Of a stretch of DNA of 64,000 bases, positions 31,385 through 42,863 are shown piece by piece. The position numbers and the translations under genes were made by a program. The notes under the pieces are model-generated. The model was not told the DNA's origin, made no database searches, and saw only the letters and a program-made list of their open reading frames with translations. Positions within the stretch are counted from its first letter, which is position 1; each line of letters starts with the position of its first letter. Source of the stretch: Xanthomonas arboricola pv. guizotiae (GTDB lineage: Bacteria; Pseudomonadota; Gammaproteobacteria; Xanthomonadales; Xanthomonadaceae); the NCBI RefSeq assembly GCF_002940205.1, contig NZ_MDSK01000008.1, positions 96,911 through 160,910 on the forward strand, read 5' to 3'.

Positions 31385-32719
31385 ATGGCACATCATCACG
31401 CACCCTCAGGCCCGGTCGGTCCGGCGCCGTTGCCGCATCAGGTCGTCTACACGACGCTGCACTACGACACCCCGTGGTCGTACGAGAGCTATCTGAAAAC
31501 CGGTGGCTACGCCGCGCTGCGCAAGATCCTCGAAGAGAAGATCGCGCCGGCCGACGTCATCGAGATGGTCAAGGCGTCCAACCTGCGCGGCCGTGGCGGC
31601 GCGGGCTTCCCGACCGGCCTGAAGTGGTCGTTCATGCCCAAGGGCACGATGCAGAAGTACATCCTGTGCAACTCGGACGAATCCGAGCCGGGCACCTGCA
31701 AGGACCGCGACATCCTGCGTTACAACCCGCACTCGGTGGTGGAGGGCATGGCGATCGCCTGCTATGCCACCGGCTCGACCGTGGGCTACAACTACCTGCG
31801 TGGCGAGTTCCACCACGAGCCGTTCGAACACTTCGAGCTGGCGCTGGCCGATGCCTATGCCAACGGCTGGCTGGGCAAGAACATCCTCGGCAGCGGCGTG
31901 GATATCGATATCTACGGTGCGCTGGGTGCCGGCGCCTACATCTGCGGCGAAGAAACCGCGCTGATGGAATCGCTGGAAGGCAAGAAGGGCCAGCCGCGCT
32001 ACAAGCCGCCGTTCCCGGCCAACTTCGGCCTGTACGGCAAGCCGACCACCATCAACAACACCGAGACCTACGCGTCGGTGCCGGCGATCATTCGCAACGG
32101 CCCGGAGTGGTTCCTCGGCTTGAGCAAGACCAAGAACGGCGGCCCGAAGATCTTCTCGGTGTCCGGCTGCGTACAGAAGGGCGGCAATTTCGAAGTGCCG
32201 CTCGGCACCACCTTCGACGAATTGCTGGAAATGGCCGGTGGCCTGCGTCCGGGTCGCACCCTCAAGGGCGTGGTGCCTGGCGGTGTGTCGATGCCGGTGC
32301 TGAAGGCCGACCAGGTTGCCGGCCTGCAGATGGATTACGACACCTTGCGTGCGCTCGGCACCGGTCTGGGTTCTGGCGCCATCGTGGTGCTGGATGACAG
32401 CGTGTGCTGCGTGCGCTTCGCCTGCCGCATCTCGCAGTTCTTCCACAAGGAATCCTGCGGCCAGTGCACCCCGTGCCGCGAGGGCACCGGCTGGATGCAC
32501 CGCGTGCTGGAGCGCATCGTTGCCGGCAAGGCGACGATGGAAGACCTGCATCAGCTGCGTACCGTTGCCGGCCAGATCGAAGGCCACACCATCTGTGCCT
32601 TCGGCGAGGCGGCGGCATGGCCGATCCAAGGCTTCCTGCGCCAGTTCTGGGACGAGTTCGAGTACTACATCGTCAACGGTCGTTCGATCGTCGACACGCA
32701 CGTCGGAGTGGCCGCATGA
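31385..32719 (+). CDS. nuoF: NADH-quinone oxidoreductase subunit F
   Basis: 51-kDa-type subunit that binds NADH and FMN and carries [4Fe-4S] cluster N3. In the 444 residues the nucleotide site [13 protein letters not shown], the FMN region [13 protein letters not shown] and the cluster motif [12 protein letters not shown] are intact. A His-rich start (MAHHHAP) precedes the conserved part. The end overlaps nuoG by 4 nt. Confidence 0.97.
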   Translation: MAHHHAPSGPVGPAPLPHQVVYTTLHYDTPWSYESYLKTGGYAALRKILEEKIAPADVIEMVKASNLRGRGGAGFPTGLKWSFMPKGTMQKYILCNSDESEPGTCKDRDILRYNPHSVVEGMAIACYATGSTVGYNYLRGEFHHEPFEHFELALADAYANGWLGKNILGSGVDIDIYGALGAGAYICGEETALMESLEGKKGQPRYKPPFPANFGLYGKPTTINNTETYASVPAIIRNGPEWFLGLSKTKNGGPKIFSVSGCVQKGGNFEVPLGTTFDELLEMAGGLRPGRTLKGVVPGGVSMPVLKADQVAGLQMDYDTLRALGTGLGSGAIVVLDDSVCCVRFACRISQFFHKESCGQCTPCREGTGWMHRVLERIVAGKATMEDLHQLRTVAGQIEGHTICAFGEAAAWPIQGFLRQFWDEFEYYIVNGRSIVDTHVGVAA

Positions 32720-34950
32720 GCGCCCAACCAGTGAACCCCAACGTGCCACCGGACCATGTCACCGTCGAGATCGACGGGCAGTCCCTGGTGGTGCCGAAGG
32801 GTTCGATGATCATCCAGGCGGCCGACAAGGCCGGCATCCCGATCCCGCGCTTCTGCTACCACGAGAAGCTGCCGATCGCGGCCAACTGCCGCATGTGCCT
32901 GGTCGATGTCGAGAAATCGCCGAAGCCGTCGCCCGCCTGCGCCACGCCGGTGATGGATGGCATGAAGGTCACCACGCGTAGCGAAAAGGCGCTGAAGTAC
33001 CAGCGCAGCGTGATGGAGTTCCTGCTGATCAACCATCCGCTGGACTGCCCGATCTGCGATCAGGGCGGCGAGTGCGAACTGCAGGACGTGTCGCTTGGTT
33101 ACGGCCGTTCGGTCAGCCGCTTCAACGAGCGCAAGCGCGTGGTGCCGGACGAGGACATCGGTCCGCTGGTTGCCACCGAAATGACCCGCTGCATCCAGTG
33201 CACCCGTTGCGTGCGTTTCACCGCAGACATTGCCGGCACCTACGAGCTGGGTGGCATGTATCGCGGCGAGAATCTGCAGATCGGCACCTACGACGGCAAG
33301 CCGCTGACCACCGAAATCTCCGGCAACGTCATCGACGTCTGCCCGGTCGGCGCGCTGACCAACAAGGTGTTCCAGTTCCGTGCGCGTCCGTGGGAGTTGA
33401 TGGCGCGCGAGTCGCTCGGCTACCACGATGCGATGGGCTCGAACCTGTTCCTGCACGTGCGTCGCGGCGAAGTGCTGCGCACCGTGCCGCGCGAGAACGA
33501 GGCGGTCAACGAATGCTGGCTGTCCGATCGCGACCGCTATTCGCATCAGGGCCTGTACGCCGAAGACCGTGCGGTCAAGCCGCTGAAGAAGGTCAACGGT
33601 GAGTGGACCGAGGTGAGCTGGGCCGAAGGCCTGGCCGCCGCGACACAGATCCTGCGCGAAAACGCCGGCGATGCGCTCGGTGTGCTGGTGCATCCGTCCA
33701 CCTCCAACGAAGAGGGCGCATTGCTCGCGCGTCTGGCCGAGGGGCTGGGCAGCGGCAATCTGGACCACCGTCTGCTCAATCGCGATTTCTCCGACGCCGC
33801 AGTGGCCGAAGCCTTCGCCACGCCGCTAGCCGAGATCGAGCGCGCCGATGTGGTGGTGCTGTTCGGCACCAACGTACGTCACGAGCTGCCGTTGCTGCAT
33901 GCCCGCCTGCGCAAGGCCAGTATCCAGAATGGGACGAAGATCCATTCGGTCAACCCGGTCGATTTCGATTTTGCCTTCACCCAGGCAAGCCGTACGGTCG
34001 TTGCGCCGTCGCAGCTGGCCGGTGCCCTGGACGATGCGGCATTGCGCGATGCGGTCAAGGGCGCCACGCGCGCCGTGATCGTGGTCGGCGCACTGGCTGA
34101 AAACCATCCGCAGGCTGCCGCATTGCGTGCCGCTGCACGCGAGTTTGCCGCTGCAACCGGTGCCTCGCTGTGCCGCATCCCGCAGGGTGCGAACGCAGTC
34201 GGTCTGGTGTCGCAGGGTGTGCTGCCGACCGCACGCGATGTCGCCGGTATGCTGGCGCAGCCGCGCCAGGCCTACGTGCTGTATGGCATCGAGCCGGGTC
34301 TGGATTTCGCCGATGCCGCTGCCGCACGCAGCGCCTTGGCGGGTGCCAAGGTGGTCGCCTTCAGCCAGTTCGCCTGTGCGTCGACGCGCGATGTGGCCGA
34401 TGTGATCCTGCCGATCGGTGCGTTGCCGGAAATCGATGCATCGCTGACCAATCTGGATGGTCGCGTGCAGACCGCACGTGCTGCCGGTCGCCTTCCGGTC
34501 GAAGCGCGCGAAGGCTGGCGCGTCCTGCGTGCACTCGGTGGCGAGCTGGGTCTGGCCGGTTTCGAATTCATCGATCTGGTCGGCCTGCGTGCCGGCATGC
34601 AGAACCGTCCCATCAGCCCTGTCGCCTCGGCGCAGCCGGCTGCGGGCAGCGACGGGCTGGAAGTTGCCGCCACCGCTGCGATCTATCGCACCGATGCGGT
34701 GGTGCGTCGCGCCGCCGCGCTGCAGTCGCATCCGCTCAACATCGCGCCGTGTGTGGCGATGCATCCGGAGCAGGCCGCGCAGTTGCAGGTCGGCGCCGGT
34801 CAGATGGTCAAGGTCGGTACCGACGCCGGTAAGGCGACGTTGCCGGTGGTGCTGGACAAGCGCGTCGCACCGGGCACGGTGTGGATCGAATCCGGCCATG
34901 GCGCAACCGCGCCGCTCGGTGCCGGTCGTGTAACGGTGGTGGCTGCATGA
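32716..34950 (+). CDS. nuoG: NADH-quinone oxidoreductase subunit G
   Basis: 75-kDa-type iron-sulfur subunit. The 744 residues begin with a ferredoxin-like [2Fe-2S] domain ([18 protein letters not shown]). The His-Cys [4Fe-4S] region ([18 protein letters not shown]) and a second cluster (CIQCTRC, then CPVGAL) follow. The rest is a molybdopterin-oxidoreductase-like domain that binds no cofactor in complex I. The ATG overlaps the nuoF stop; the stop overlaps the nuoH ATG by 4 nt. Confidence 0.96.
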   Translation: MSAQPVNPNVPPDHVTVEIDGQSLVVPKGSMIIQAADKAGIPIPRFCYHEKLPIAANCRMCLVDVEKSPKPSPACATPVMDGMKVTTRSEKALKYQRSVMEFLLINHPLDCPICDQGGECELQDVSLGYGRSVSRFNERKRVVPDEDIGPLVATEMTRCIQCTRCVRFTADIAGTYELGGMYRGENLQIGTYDGKPLTTEISGNVIDVCPVGALTNKVFQFRARPWELMARESLGYHDAMGSNLFLHVRRGEVLRTVPRENEAVNECWLSDRDRYSHQGLYAEDRAVKPLKKVNGEWTEVSWAEGLAAATQILRENAGDALGVLVHPSTSNEEGALLARLAEGLGSGNLDHRLLNRDFSDAAVAEAFATPLAEIERADVVVLFGTNVRHELPLLHARLRKASIQNGTKIHSVNPVDFDFAFTQASRTVVAPSQLAGALDDAALRDAVKGATRAVIVVGALAENHPQAAALRAAAREFAAATGASLCRIPQGANAVGLVSQGVLPTARDVAGMLAQPRQAYVLYGIEPGLDFADAAAARSALAGAKVVAFSQFACASTRDVADVILPIGALPEIDASLTNLDGRVQTARAAGRLPVEAREGWRVLRALGGELGLAGFEFIDLVGLRAGMQNRPISPVASAQPAAGSDGLEVAATAAIYRTDAVVRRAAALQSHPLNIAPCVAMHPEQAAQLQVGAGQMVKVGTDAGKATLPVVLDKRVAPGTVWIESGHGATAPLGAGRVTVVAA

Positions 34951-36038
34951 ACGAATTGCTGTTGAACCTGGTCGATCCCCTGCACCAGTGGTTTGTCGGT
35001 CTGGGCGATGGCGGCGTGGTGCTGTGGACCGTGCTGAAGATCCTGCTGATCGCCGTGCCGGTGATCGTGTCGGTGGCCTTCTACGTGGTCTGGGAGCGCA
35101 AGCTGATCGGCTGGATGCACGTGCGTCACGGGCCGATGTACGTGGGCATGGGCATCTTCCAGGCCTTCGCCGACGTGTTCAAACTCCTGTTCAAGGAGAT
35201 CGTGCAACCGAGCAGCTCGCACAAGGCGATGTTCGTCATCGCGCCGCTGCTCACGCTGGCGCCGGCCTTCGCGGCCTGGTCGGTGGTGCCGTTCGACGCG
35301 CAGCTGGTGCTGTCCAACGCCAACGTGGGTTTGCTGTATCTGCTGGCGATGACCTCGCTGGGCGTGTACGGCATCATCCTGGCCGGCTGGGCGTCCAACT
35401 CCAAGTACGCGTTCCTGGGTGCGATGCGCTCGGCCGCGCAGGTGGTCAGCTACGAAATCGCGATGGGCTTCGCGCTGGTCGGCGTGATGATCGCCTCCGG
35501 CAGCGTCAACCTGAGCCAGATCGTGTTGGCACAGGGTGGCAATTCGGGCTTCTTCGACTGGTTCCTTATTCCGCTGTTTCCGTTGTTCATCGTGTACTGG
35601 GTCTCCGGCGTTGCCGAAACCAACCGCGCGCCGTTCGACGTGGTGGAAGGTGAATCGGAAATCGTCGCCGGCCACATGGTGGAATACTCGGGTGGCGCGT
35701 TCGCGCTGTTTTTCCTGGCCGAGTACGCCAACATGATCCTGGTCAGCTTCCTGATCTCGATCTTCTTCCTCGGCGGTTGGTTGAGCCCGATCCAGGGCTG
35801 GGTCAATGCGGATATCTCGCCGTGGATCGACTGGTTGTGGAGGGGCGGCTGGCCGTGGCTGCTGATGAAGGTGTTCTTCTTCGCCAGCGCCTACATCTGG
35901 TTCCGCGCCAGCTTCCCGCGTTACCGCTACGACCAGATCATGCGTCTGGGCTGGAAGGTCTTCATTCCGCTCACGATCGTGTGGATCGCAGTGACGGCGT
36001 TGATGGTGTTTTACGGCGTGATCCAGAAGGGCGTGTAA
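34947..36038 (+). CDS. nuoH: NADH-quinone oxidoreductase subunit H
   Basis: Multi-spanning membrane subunit (363 residues, about eight helices) at the junction with the peripheral arm, lining the quinone channel. Conserved elements: [45 protein letters not shown] and [18 protein letters not shown]. The ATG at 34947 is in an ATGA overlap with nuoG. Confidence 0.97.
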   Translation: MNELLLNLVDPLHQWFVGLGDGGVVLWTVLKILLIAVPVIVSVAFYVVWERKLIGWMHVRHGPMYVGMGIFQAFADVFKLLFKEIVQPSSSHKAMFVIAPLLTLAPAFAAWSVVPFDAQLVLSNANVGLLYLLAMTSLGVYGIILAGWASNSKYAFLGAMRSAAQVVSYEIAMGFALVGVMIASGSVNLSQIVLAQGGNSGFFDWFLIPLFPLFIVYWVSGVAETNRAPFDVVEGESEIVAGHMVEYSGGAFALFFLAEYANMILVSFLISIFFLGGWLSPIQGWVNADISPWIDWLWRGGWPWLLMKVFFFASAYIWFRASFPRYRYDQIMRLGWKVFIPLTIVWIAVTALMVFYGVIQKGV

Positions 36039-36041
36039 TTG

Positions 36042-36530
36042 ATGAACAAGATCACCCATTACTTCAAGAGCCTGTTGCTGCTCGAACTGCTCGGCGGTTT
36101 GTGGCTGACGTTGAAATACACGTTCAAGCCCAAGTACACCGTGCTGTATCCGATGGAGAAGTTCCCGCAATCGCCGCGTTTCCGTGGCCTGCACGCATTG
36201 CGTCGCTATCCCAACGGCGAAGAGCGCTGCATCGCCTGCAAGCTGTGCGAAGCGGTGTGCCCGGCGCTGGCGATCACCATCGACTCGGCCAAGCGCGAGG
36301 ACGGCAGCCGCCGCACCACGCGCTACGACATCGATCTGTTCAAGTGCATCTTCTGCGGCTTCTGCGAAGAAAGCTGCCCGGTGGACTCGATCGTCGAGAC
36401 GCATATCCTCGAGTACCACTTCGAGAAGCGTGGCGAAAACATTGTCAACAAGCCGCAGCTGCTGGCGATCGGAGACCGGTTCGAAACCGAGATCGCCGAG
36501 CGTCGCGCTGCCGATGCCGCCTTCCGTTGA
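36042..36530 (+). CDS. nuoI: NADH-quinone oxidoreductase subunit I
   Basis: 23-kDa-type subunit with two [4Fe-4S] clusters (N6a/N6b). The 162 residues show two full ferredoxin motifs, [12 protein letters not shown] and [12 protein letters not shown], and an amphipathic N-terminal segment that lies on the membrane. It begins 3 nt after the nuoH stop. Confidence 0.97.
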   Translation: MNKITHYFKSLLLLELLGGLWLTLKYTFKPKYTVLYPMEKFPQSPRFRGLHALRRYPNGEERCIACKLCEAVCPALAITIDSAKREDGSRRTTRYDIDLFKCIFCGFCEESCPVDSIVETHILEYHFEKRGENIVNKPQLLAIGDRFETEIAERRAADAAFR

Positions 36531-36537
36531 GGTCATG

Positions 36538-37197
36538 ATGGACTGGGTCACTATTGCTTTTTACGCCTTCTCCGCCGTCGCGGTCGTGTCCGCCGGTGCG
36601 GTGATCAGCGTGCGCAACCCGGTGTACGCCGTGTTGTGCCTGATCCTCACCTTCTTCTCGATGGCATGCATCTGGTTGCTGGTCGGCGCCGAGTTCCTCG
36701 GCGTGACGCTGGTGCTAGTCTACGTCGGCGCGGTGATGGTGCTGTTCCTGTTCGTGGTGATGATGCTGGACATCGACACCAGCCGCCTGCGCGAGGGCTG
36801 GGTCAAGTACATGCCGCTCGGTGTGATCGTGGCGGTGGCCATGCTCGCGCAGATGGTCACCTTGATCGGAGTCAAGGCGCGTAGCGTCACGCCGTTCCCG
36901 GCAGACAACGCAGCGGCGCAGGCCGCCGACGTGTCGAACCTGACCTGGCTGGCCAAGACTCTCTACACCCAGTTCCTGCTGCCGTTCGAGTTCGCCGCGG
37001 TGATCCTGACCGTGGCCGTGGTGGCCGCGGTGATGCTGGCCCTGCGCAAGCGCACCGGCATCAAGCACCAGAACGCGGGCGAACAGTCGCGGGTGAAGGC
37101 GGGCGATCGTCTGCGCATCGTCAAAATGGCGGTTGAAAAGCCGGTACAGGTCGCGCCGAAGCTGGATGCGGCCGACGGACAGGAGGCGAAGTCTTGA
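36538..37197 (+). CDS. nuoJ: NADH-quinone oxidoreductase subunit J
   Basis: Membrane subunit (219 residues, five helices) of the proton-translocating arm. The third helix carries the conserved [15 protein letters not shown]. Two consecutive ATGs (36535, 36538) are possible; the second is better spaced from the GAGG ribosome-binding site. A charged C-terminal tail (about 160-219) extends beyond the last helix. The stop overlaps the nuoK start. Confidence 0.95.
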   Translation: MDWVTIAFYAFSAVAVVSAGAVISVRNPVYAVLCLILTFFSMACIWLLVGAEFLGVTLVLVYVGAVMVLFLFVVMMLDIDTSRLREGWVKYMPLGVIVAVAMLAQMVTLIGVKARSVTPFPADNAAAQAADVSNLTWLAKTLYTQFLLPFEFAAVILTVAVVAAVMLALRKRTGIKHQNAGEQSRVKAGDRLRIVKMAVEKPVQVAPKLDAADGQEAKS

Positions 37198-37499
37198 TTA
37201 CCTTGGGCCACCTGCTGGGACTGGGCGCGGTGCTGTTCTGCATCTCCCTGGCCGGCATCTTCCTCAACCGCAAGAACGTCATCGTGCTGCTGATGTCGAT
37301 CGAGCTGATGCTGCTGTCGGTCAACGTCAACTTCATTGCGTTCTCGCGCGAGCTTGGCGACCCCGCCGGTCAGCTGTTCGTGTTCTTCATCCTGACCGTT
37401 GCCGCCGCGGAGGCTGCGATCGGCCTTGCGATCCTGGTGACTCTGTTCCGCACGCGCCGCACGATCAATGTGGCCGAAGTCGATACGTTGAAGGGCTGA
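37194..37499 (+). CDS. nuoK: NADH-quinone oxidoreductase subunit K
   Basis: Mrp-antiporter-like small membrane subunit (101 residues, the usual length; three helices). The conserved intramembrane Glu residues lie in [11 protein letters not shown] and in [11 protein letters not shown]. The start is a TTG at 37194 overlapping the nuoJ stop by 4 nt, with a perfect AGGAGG 7 nt upstream, so the rare start codon is well supported. Confidence 0.96.
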   Translation: MITLGHLLGLGAVLFCISLAGIFLNRKNVIVLLMSIELMLLSVNVNFIAFSRELGDPAGQLFVFFILTVAAAEAAIGLAILVTLFRTRRTINVAEVDTLKG

Positions 37500-37506
37500 C
37501 CTGTAG

Positions 37507-39681
37507 ATGGAAATCACTCTCTCCAAGAGTCTGCTGATCGCGGTGGTGCTTGCGCCGCTGGTCGGCAGCATCATCGCCGGCCTGTTCGGTCGCCAGGTAG
37601 GGCGCAAGGGCGCGCAATACGTCACCATCCTGGGCGTGGCGGTCAGCTGCGTGCTGTCGTGCCTGACGCTGTATCAGCTGGTGGAGCAGGGTGCCAGCCC
37701 GTTCAACCAGAACCTCTACACCTTCTTTGACGTCGGTAACTACTCGGCGCATGTCGGCTTCATGGTCGACCGCCTGACCGCGATGATGATGGTGGTGGTG
37801 ACTTTCGTGTCGTTGCTGGTGCACATCTACACCATCGGCTACATGGAAGAAGATCCGGGCTACCAGCGCTTCTTCAGCTACATCTCGTTGTTCACCTTCT
37901 CCATGCTCACGCTGGTGATGAGCAACAACTTCCTGCAGCTGTTCTTCGGCTGGGAAGCGGTGGGTCTGGTGTCCTACCTGTTGATCGGTTTCTGGTTCAA
38001 GCGCCCGACCGCCGTGTTCGCCAACATGAAGGCGTTCCTGGTCAATCGCGTCGGCGACTTCGGCTTCATTCTCGGCATCGCTGGTGTGCTGCTGTGGTTC
38101 GGCTCGCTGGATTACTCCACCGTGTTCGCCAACGCGACCACCATGGCCGGTGCCAAGGTGCAGCTGTTCGCTGGTCATGAGTGGAGCGTGATGACGCTGA
38201 TCTGCATCTGCCTGTTCATTGGCGCGATGGGCAAGTCGGCGCAGGTGCCGCTGCACGTGTGGCTGCCGGACTCGATGGAAGGCCCGACGCCGATCTCGGC
38301 ACTGATCCATGCCGCCACGATGGTGACCGCCGGCATCTTCATGGTGGCGCGTATGTCGCCGCTGTTCGAGCTGTCGGAAACCGCGTTGAACTTCATCCTG
38401 TTCATCGGTGCGACCACGGCCTTCTTCACCGGCCTGATCGGCATCGTGCAGAACGACATCAAGCGCGTGGTGGCGTATTCCACGCTGTCGCAGCTGGGCT
38501 ACATGACCGTGGCGCTGGGCGTGTCGGCGTATTCGGCCGCCGTGTTCCACCTGATGACGCATGCCTTCTTCAAGGCGCTGCTGTTCCTGGCGGCCGGTTC
38601 GGTCATCATCGGCATGCACCACGAGCAGGACATGCGCAAGATGGGCGGCCTGCGCAAGTACATGAAGGTGACCTACTGGACCAGCGTGATCGGTACCCTG
38701 GCGCTGGTCGGTACGCCGTTCTTCTCCGGCTTCTACTCCAAGGACACCATCATCGAGGCAGCCGCACACCATGCCCACGAGTCGCATAGCTGGATCGCGA
38801 CCTATGGCTACTGGGCAGTGCTCGGCGGCGTGCTGGTGACCAGCTTCTACAGCTTCCGCCTGCTGTTCCTGACCTTCCACGGCAAGGAACGTTTCCGCGA
38901 TGCCCATGCGCACGATGTGCATGCACACCACGACAGCGCGCACACCGATGCCGAGGCGCAGGTCCACGCGCACGACAGTCATGCGCACGACGCACATGCA
39001 CACGAGACGCACGGCCACGACGACCACGGTCATGGTCACCATGGTGCCCACGAGCCGCACGAATCCACGTGGGTGGTGACGCTGCCGTTGATCCTGCTGG
39101 CGATTCCGTCGGTGGCGATCGGTTTCTTCACCATCGGTCCGATGCTGTTCGGCACCGATTGGCAGGGCCACCACGCCGCACATGCGCTCAAGGGGCAGGC
39201 CGTGTCGTTCTTCACCGGCATCGTCGATTTCTACGATCCTGCGCGTGACACCGTCGGCGCACTGGCCGAAGAGTTCCATGGCCCGGTCGCCTTCGCGCTG
39301 CATGGCATGATGGCGGCACCGTTCTTCCTGACGGTCGCCGGCCTGCTGCTGGCTGCGCTGTTCTATCTGTGGAAGCCGGAACTGGCCACCAAGTCGCGCA
39401 AGACGTTCGCGCCCATCGTGTGGCTGCTGGAAAACAAGTACGGCTTCGACAAGCTCTGGATCAATGGCTTCGCCGGTGGCGGCGTGGTCCTTGGCAAGGC
39501 ATCACGTGCCATCGATACCCATGTGGTCGACGGTGTCGTCGTCAATGGTTCTGCCCGACTGATCGACCTGGCTGCAAATCTGCTGCGTCGCACGCAATCC
39601 GGTTTCCTCTATCACTACGCCTTCGCAATGATCATCGGTTTGATCGCCTTGTTGGCGGTACTGATGCATTTCTGGCGTTGA
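37507..39681 (+). CDS. nuoL: NADH-quinone oxidoreductase subunit L with His-rich insertion
   Basis: Antiporter-like proton-pumping subunit (724 residues; E. coli NuoL is about 613). The conserved Glu of helix 5 is in LFFGWEAVGLVSYLLIGFW. VWLPDSMEGPTPISALIHA and the proton-path Lys regions are present. The C-terminal lateral helix follows. Between helices, at residues about 465-520, lies a segment with 20 His in about 54 residues (HAHDVHAHH, HGHDDHGHGHH), which accounts for much of the extra length and may bind divalent metal; that role is inference. Confidence 0.95.
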   Translation: MEITLSKSLLIAVVLAPLVGSIIAGLFGRQVGRKGAQYVTILGVAVSCVLSCLTLYQLVEQGASPFNQNLYTFFDVGNYSAHVGFMVDRLTAMMMVVVTFVSLLVHIYTIGYMEEDPGYQRFFSYISLFTFSMLTLVMSNNFLQLFFGWEAVGLVSYLLIGFWFKRPTAVFANMKAFLVNRVGDFGFILGIAGVLLWFGSLDYSTVFANATTMAGAKVQLFAGHEWSVMTLICICLFIGAMGKSAQVPLHVWLPDSMEGPTPISALIHAATMVTAGIFMVARMSPLFELSETALNFILFIGATTAFFTGLIGIVQNDIKRVVAYSTLSQLGYMTVALGVSAYSAAVFHLMTHAFFKALLFLAAGSVIIGMHHEQDMRKMGGLRKYMKVTYWTSVIGTLALVGTPFFSGFYSKDTIIEAAAHHAHESHSWIATYGYWAVLGGVLVTSFYSFRLLFLTFHGKERFRDAHAHDVHAHHDSAHTDAEAQVHAHDSHAHDAHAHETHGHDDHGHGHHGAHEPHESTWVVTLPLILLAIPSVAIGFFTIGPMLFGTDWQGHHAAHALKGQAVSFFTGIVDFYDPARDTVGALAEEFHGPVAFALHGMMAAPFFLTVAGLLLAALFYLWKPELATKSRKTFAPIVWLLENKYGFDKLWINGFAGGGVVLGKASRAIDTHVVDGVVVNGSARLIDLAANLLRRTQSGFLYHYAFAMIIGLIALLAVLMHFWR

Positions 39682-39701
39682 CCTGTACGGAATAAGAAAA
39701 C

Positions 39702-41204
39702 GTGTCGAACTGGCCTTTACTGTCTATCTTGATCTGGCTGCCGATTATCGGCGGCGCCTTGATCCTTGCGTTGCGCAACGCCGAGACTGCCCGCTGGGCA
39801 TCGTTGGCGGTGGCGGTGGCGACCTTTGTGCTGAGTCTGCCGCTGCTGGGCTACGACACCGCCAATGACGCCCTGCAGTTCATCGAACTGCATGCCTGGA
39901 TCCCGGCCTACAACATCGGCTACAACCTGGGCGTGGACGGCATCGCGGTCGCGTTGATCGTGCTGACCACGCTGGTGACGGTGCTGGCCCTGATCGGCGC
40001 CTGGCGCTCGATCGACAAGCGCGTCAATCAGTACGTCGCCGCCTTCCTGATCCTGGAAGGCGTCACGGTCGGCATCTTTGCCGCGACCGACGCGATGCTG
40101 TTCTACGTCTTCTTCGAAGCCATGCTGATCCCGATGTTCCTGATCATCGGCGTCTGGGGCGGTCCGCGGCGCATCTACGCGGCGATGAAGTTCTTCCTGT
40201 ACACCTTCCTCGGCTCGGTGCTGATGCTGGTGGGCCTGGTGTACCTGTACCTGAAGGGCGGCAGCTTCCAGCTGGCAGATCTGTACGCGCTGCAGCTGAC
40301 CGCCAAGGAGCAGACCTGGATCTTCTTCGCCTTCCTGATCGCGTTTGCGGTCAAGGTGCCGATGTTCCCAGTGCACACCTGGCTGCCGGACGCGCACGTC
40401 GAAGCGCCGACCGCCGGTTCGGTGTTCCTTGCTGCGATCGCGTTGAAGATCGGTGGCTACGGCTTCCTGCGCTTCAACCTGCCGATCGTGCCGGATGCCA
40501 GCCACGAGTTCGCCTGGCTGGTGATCGCGCTGTCGCTGATCGCCGTGGTCTACGTCGGTCTGGTGGCCCTGGTGCAGGACGACATGAAGAAGCTGGTGGC
40601 GTATTCGTCCATCGCGCACATGGGCTTTGTCACCCTCGGCACCTTCATTGCCTTTACCCTGGTGCGTGAGTACGGCAGCACCGACGCCGCCCGCCTGGGC
40701 CTGCAGGGCGCAATGGTGCAGATGATTTCGCACGGCTTCGTGTCCGGTGCGATGTTCTCCTGCATCGGCGTGCTGTACGACCGCATGCATACCCGCCGCA
40801 TCGCCGATTACGGCGGCGTGGTCAACGTGATGCCGTGGTTCGCGACGTTCTCCATGCTGTTCTTCATGGCCAATGCCGGCCTGCCGGGTACCAGTGGTTT
40901 CGTCGGCGAGTTCATGGTGATCCTGGCCAGCTTCCAGAAGCATCCGCTGGTTGCCTTCGCCGCCGCCACCACGCTGGTGATCACCGCCGCATACACGCTG
41001 TGGCTGTACAAGCGCGTGTTCTTCGGCGAAGTGGCCAACGCACACGTGGCCGAGCTGAAGGACATCAATGGCCGCGAAGCATTCGTGCTGGGGGTGTTCG
41101 CCGTTGGCGTGCTGGCCCTGGGCCTGTATCCGAAGCCGCTGACCGATCTGATGGAACCATCGATCGCCAAGCTGGCTACCCAGATTGCCGCGACCAAGCT
41201 GTAA
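39702..41204 (+). CDS. nuoM: NADH-quinone oxidoreductase subunit M
   Basis: Second antiporter-like membrane subunit (500 residues, about 14 helices). It carries the conserved Glu in FYVFFEAMLIPMFLIIG and the broken-helix region FPVHTWLPDAHVEAPTAGS. The start is GTG at 39702, 20 nt after the nuoL stop. Confidence 0.96.
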   Translation: MSNWPLLSILIWLPIIGGALILALRNAETARWASLAVAVATFVLSLPLLGYDTANDALQFIELHAWIPAYNIGYNLGVDGIAVALIVLTTLVTVLALIGAWRSIDKRVNQYVAAFLILEGVTVGIFAATDAMLFYVFFEAMLIPMFLIIGVWGGPRRIYAAMKFFLYTFLGSVLMLVGLVYLYLKGGSFQLADLYALQLTAKEQTWIFFAFLIAFAVKVPMFPVHTWLPDAHVEAPTAGSVFLAAIALKIGGYGFLRFNLPIVPDASHEFAWLVIALSLIAVVYVGLVALVQDDMKKLVAYSSIAHMGFVTLGTFIAFTLVREYGSTDAARLGLQGAMVQMISHGFVSGAMFSCIGVLYDRMHTRRIADYGGVVNVMPWFATFSMLFFMANAGLPGTSGFVGEFMVILASFQKHPLVAFAAATTLVITAAYTLWLYKRVFFGEVANAHVAELKDINGREAFVLGVFAVGVLALGLYPKPLTDLMEPSIAKLATQIAATKL

Positions 41205-41240
41205 CAGCTTGCCGTACGTTTTGATTTCCAGGATTTGATG

Positions 41241-42701
41241 ATGACCACGCCAACGCTCGCGCCGTTGACCACCGCTGACCTGGCTCCGCTTGTTCCGGAG
41301 CTGGTGCTGATCGGCGGCGCCTTTGCACTGCTGATGCTCGACCTGTTCGTGAGCCAGCGGAACAAGGTCTGGACCCACCTGTTTTCCGTCGCCGTGCTCG
41401 CGGTGGTGTTCGCGCTGTTGGCGACCGGTACGGGCGGGCAGGGCGAGATCTTCCACGGCATGTTCGTGCGCGACACCGCGGCCGACGTGATGAAGACGGT
41501 GATCGTGCTGGTCAGCGGCCTGAGCCTGGTCTACGGCTGGACCTACCTGCGCGAACGCAATCTCTACCAGGGCGAGATCCCGGTGCTGGTGTTGTTCGCC
41601 ACCGCCGGCATGATGCTGCTGACCTCGGCGGGCAGCCTGTTGATGGTGTACCTGGGCCTGGAACTGCTCGCGCTGTGCTCGTATGCGCTGGTCGCTTCCA
41701 ACCGCGACAACGGCCTGGCCACCGAAGCGGCGATGAAGTACTTCGTGCTGGGTTCGCTGGCCTCGGGCCTGCTGCTGTACGGCATGTCGCTGGTCTACGG
41801 CGCCACCGGTACGCTGAGCCTGAGCGGCATCCACGACGCGATCGCAGGCTCCAACGAGCGCACGCTGCTGCTGACCGGCACCATCTTCATGATCGCCGGC
41901 GTGGCCTTCAAGCTGGGTGCCGCCCCGTTCCACATGTGGTTGCCTGACGTGTACCAGGGCGCGCCTGCGCCGATCGCCTTGTTCATCAGCTCTGCGCCCA
42001 AGCTTGCCGCCTTCGGTATGGCGTACCGCCTGCTCGAGGTCGGCATGGGGCCGCTGTCGCCGCAGTGGCATCTGTTGATCGGTGGCCTGTCGGCGGTGTC
42101 GCTGGTGATCGGCAACCTGATGGCGATCGCGCAGAGCAATCTCAAGCGCATGCTGGCGTACTCGACCGTCTCGCACATCGGCTTCCTGTTGATGGGCGTG
42201 GCCGGCGGTGGCGAGGAAGGCTATGCCGCGGCGATGTTCTATGCGGTGAGCTATACCATCATGTCGACCGCGGCGTTCGGTGCGATCATCGCGTTGTCGC
42301 GCAACGGCTTCGAAGCCGAGAACATCGACGACTTCAAGGGGCTCAATGCGCGTAATCCGTGGATGGCCGGCCTGGTGCTGTGCATCATGGCCTCGCTTGC
42401 GGGCATCCCCCCGTTCCTGGGTTTCTGGACCAAGCTGGCAGTGCTCGGCGCTGCGGTGAATGGCGACATGCTGTGGCTGGCCCTGGTCGGCGTGCTCTGC
42501 GCGGTGATCGGCGCGTTCTACTATCTGCGCGTCATCAAGGTCATGTACTTCGATGAGCCGGTGGGCGAGCCGTTGCCGGCCAACAACGACCGTGTACTGG
42601 GTACCGTGCTGGGCGTCAACGCGCTTGCGTTGCTTGCGCTGGGCCTGGCCTGGAGCCCGATCATGGTGTGGTGCCAGCGTGCTTTTGCAGGCATCGCCTG
42701 A
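41241..42701 (+). CDS. nuoN: NADH-quinone oxidoreductase subunit N
   Basis: Third antiporter-like membrane subunit and last gene of the operon (486 residues, about 14 helices). Conserved motifs: YLGLELLALCSYALVA with the helix-5 Glu, and FHMWLPDVYQGAPAPI. Two consecutive ATGs (41238 and 41241) are possible; CCAGGA sits about 8 nt before the second. Confidence 0.95.
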   Translation: MTTPTLAPLTTADLAPLVPELVLIGGAFALLMLDLFVSQRNKVWTHLFSVAVLAVVFALLATGTGGQGEIFHGMFVRDTAADVMKTVIVLVSGLSLVYGWTYLRERNLYQGEIPVLVLFATAGMMLLTSAGSLLMVYLGLELLALCSYALVASNRDNGLATEAAMKYFVLGSLASGLLLYGMSLVYGATGTLSLSGIHDAIAGSNERTLLLTGTIFMIAGVAFKLGAAPFHMWLPDVYQGAPAPIALFISSAPKLAAFGMAYRLLEVGMGPLSPQWHLLIGGLSAVSLVIGNLMAIAQSNLKRMLAYSTVSHIGFLLMGVAGGGEEGYAAAMFYAVSYTIMSTAAFGAIIALSRNGFEAENIDDFKGLNARNPWMAGLVLCIMASLAGIPPFLGFWTKLAVLGAAVNGDMLWLALVGVLCAVIGAFYYLRVIKVMYFDEPVGEPLPANNDRVLGTVLGVNALALLALGLAWSPIMVWCQRAFAGIA

Positions 42702-42725
42702 GTCACGCGTCCTTGCATGACTTCG

Positions 42726-42748
42726 CGGCGCGTGCGCCACACGCGCCG
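42726..42748 (+). terminator. GC-rich hairpin after nuoN
   Basis: CGGCGCGTG (42726-42734) pairs perfectly with CACGCGCCG (42740-42748) across a 5-nt loop, 24 nt after the nuoN stop. There is no U-tract, so it may act through Rho or as an mRNA end-protecting stem. Confidence 0.45.
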
Positions 42749-42863
42749 TCGATAGAGGACTGAAATAAAGCCGTGATTGCTGTTTCGTTTTTGTTGCAAT
42801 GCGGTTATCATTTGCCGCGACGTTGGAGGCCCCCAGGGTTTTCAATCGATGAAAAACTAGGGC

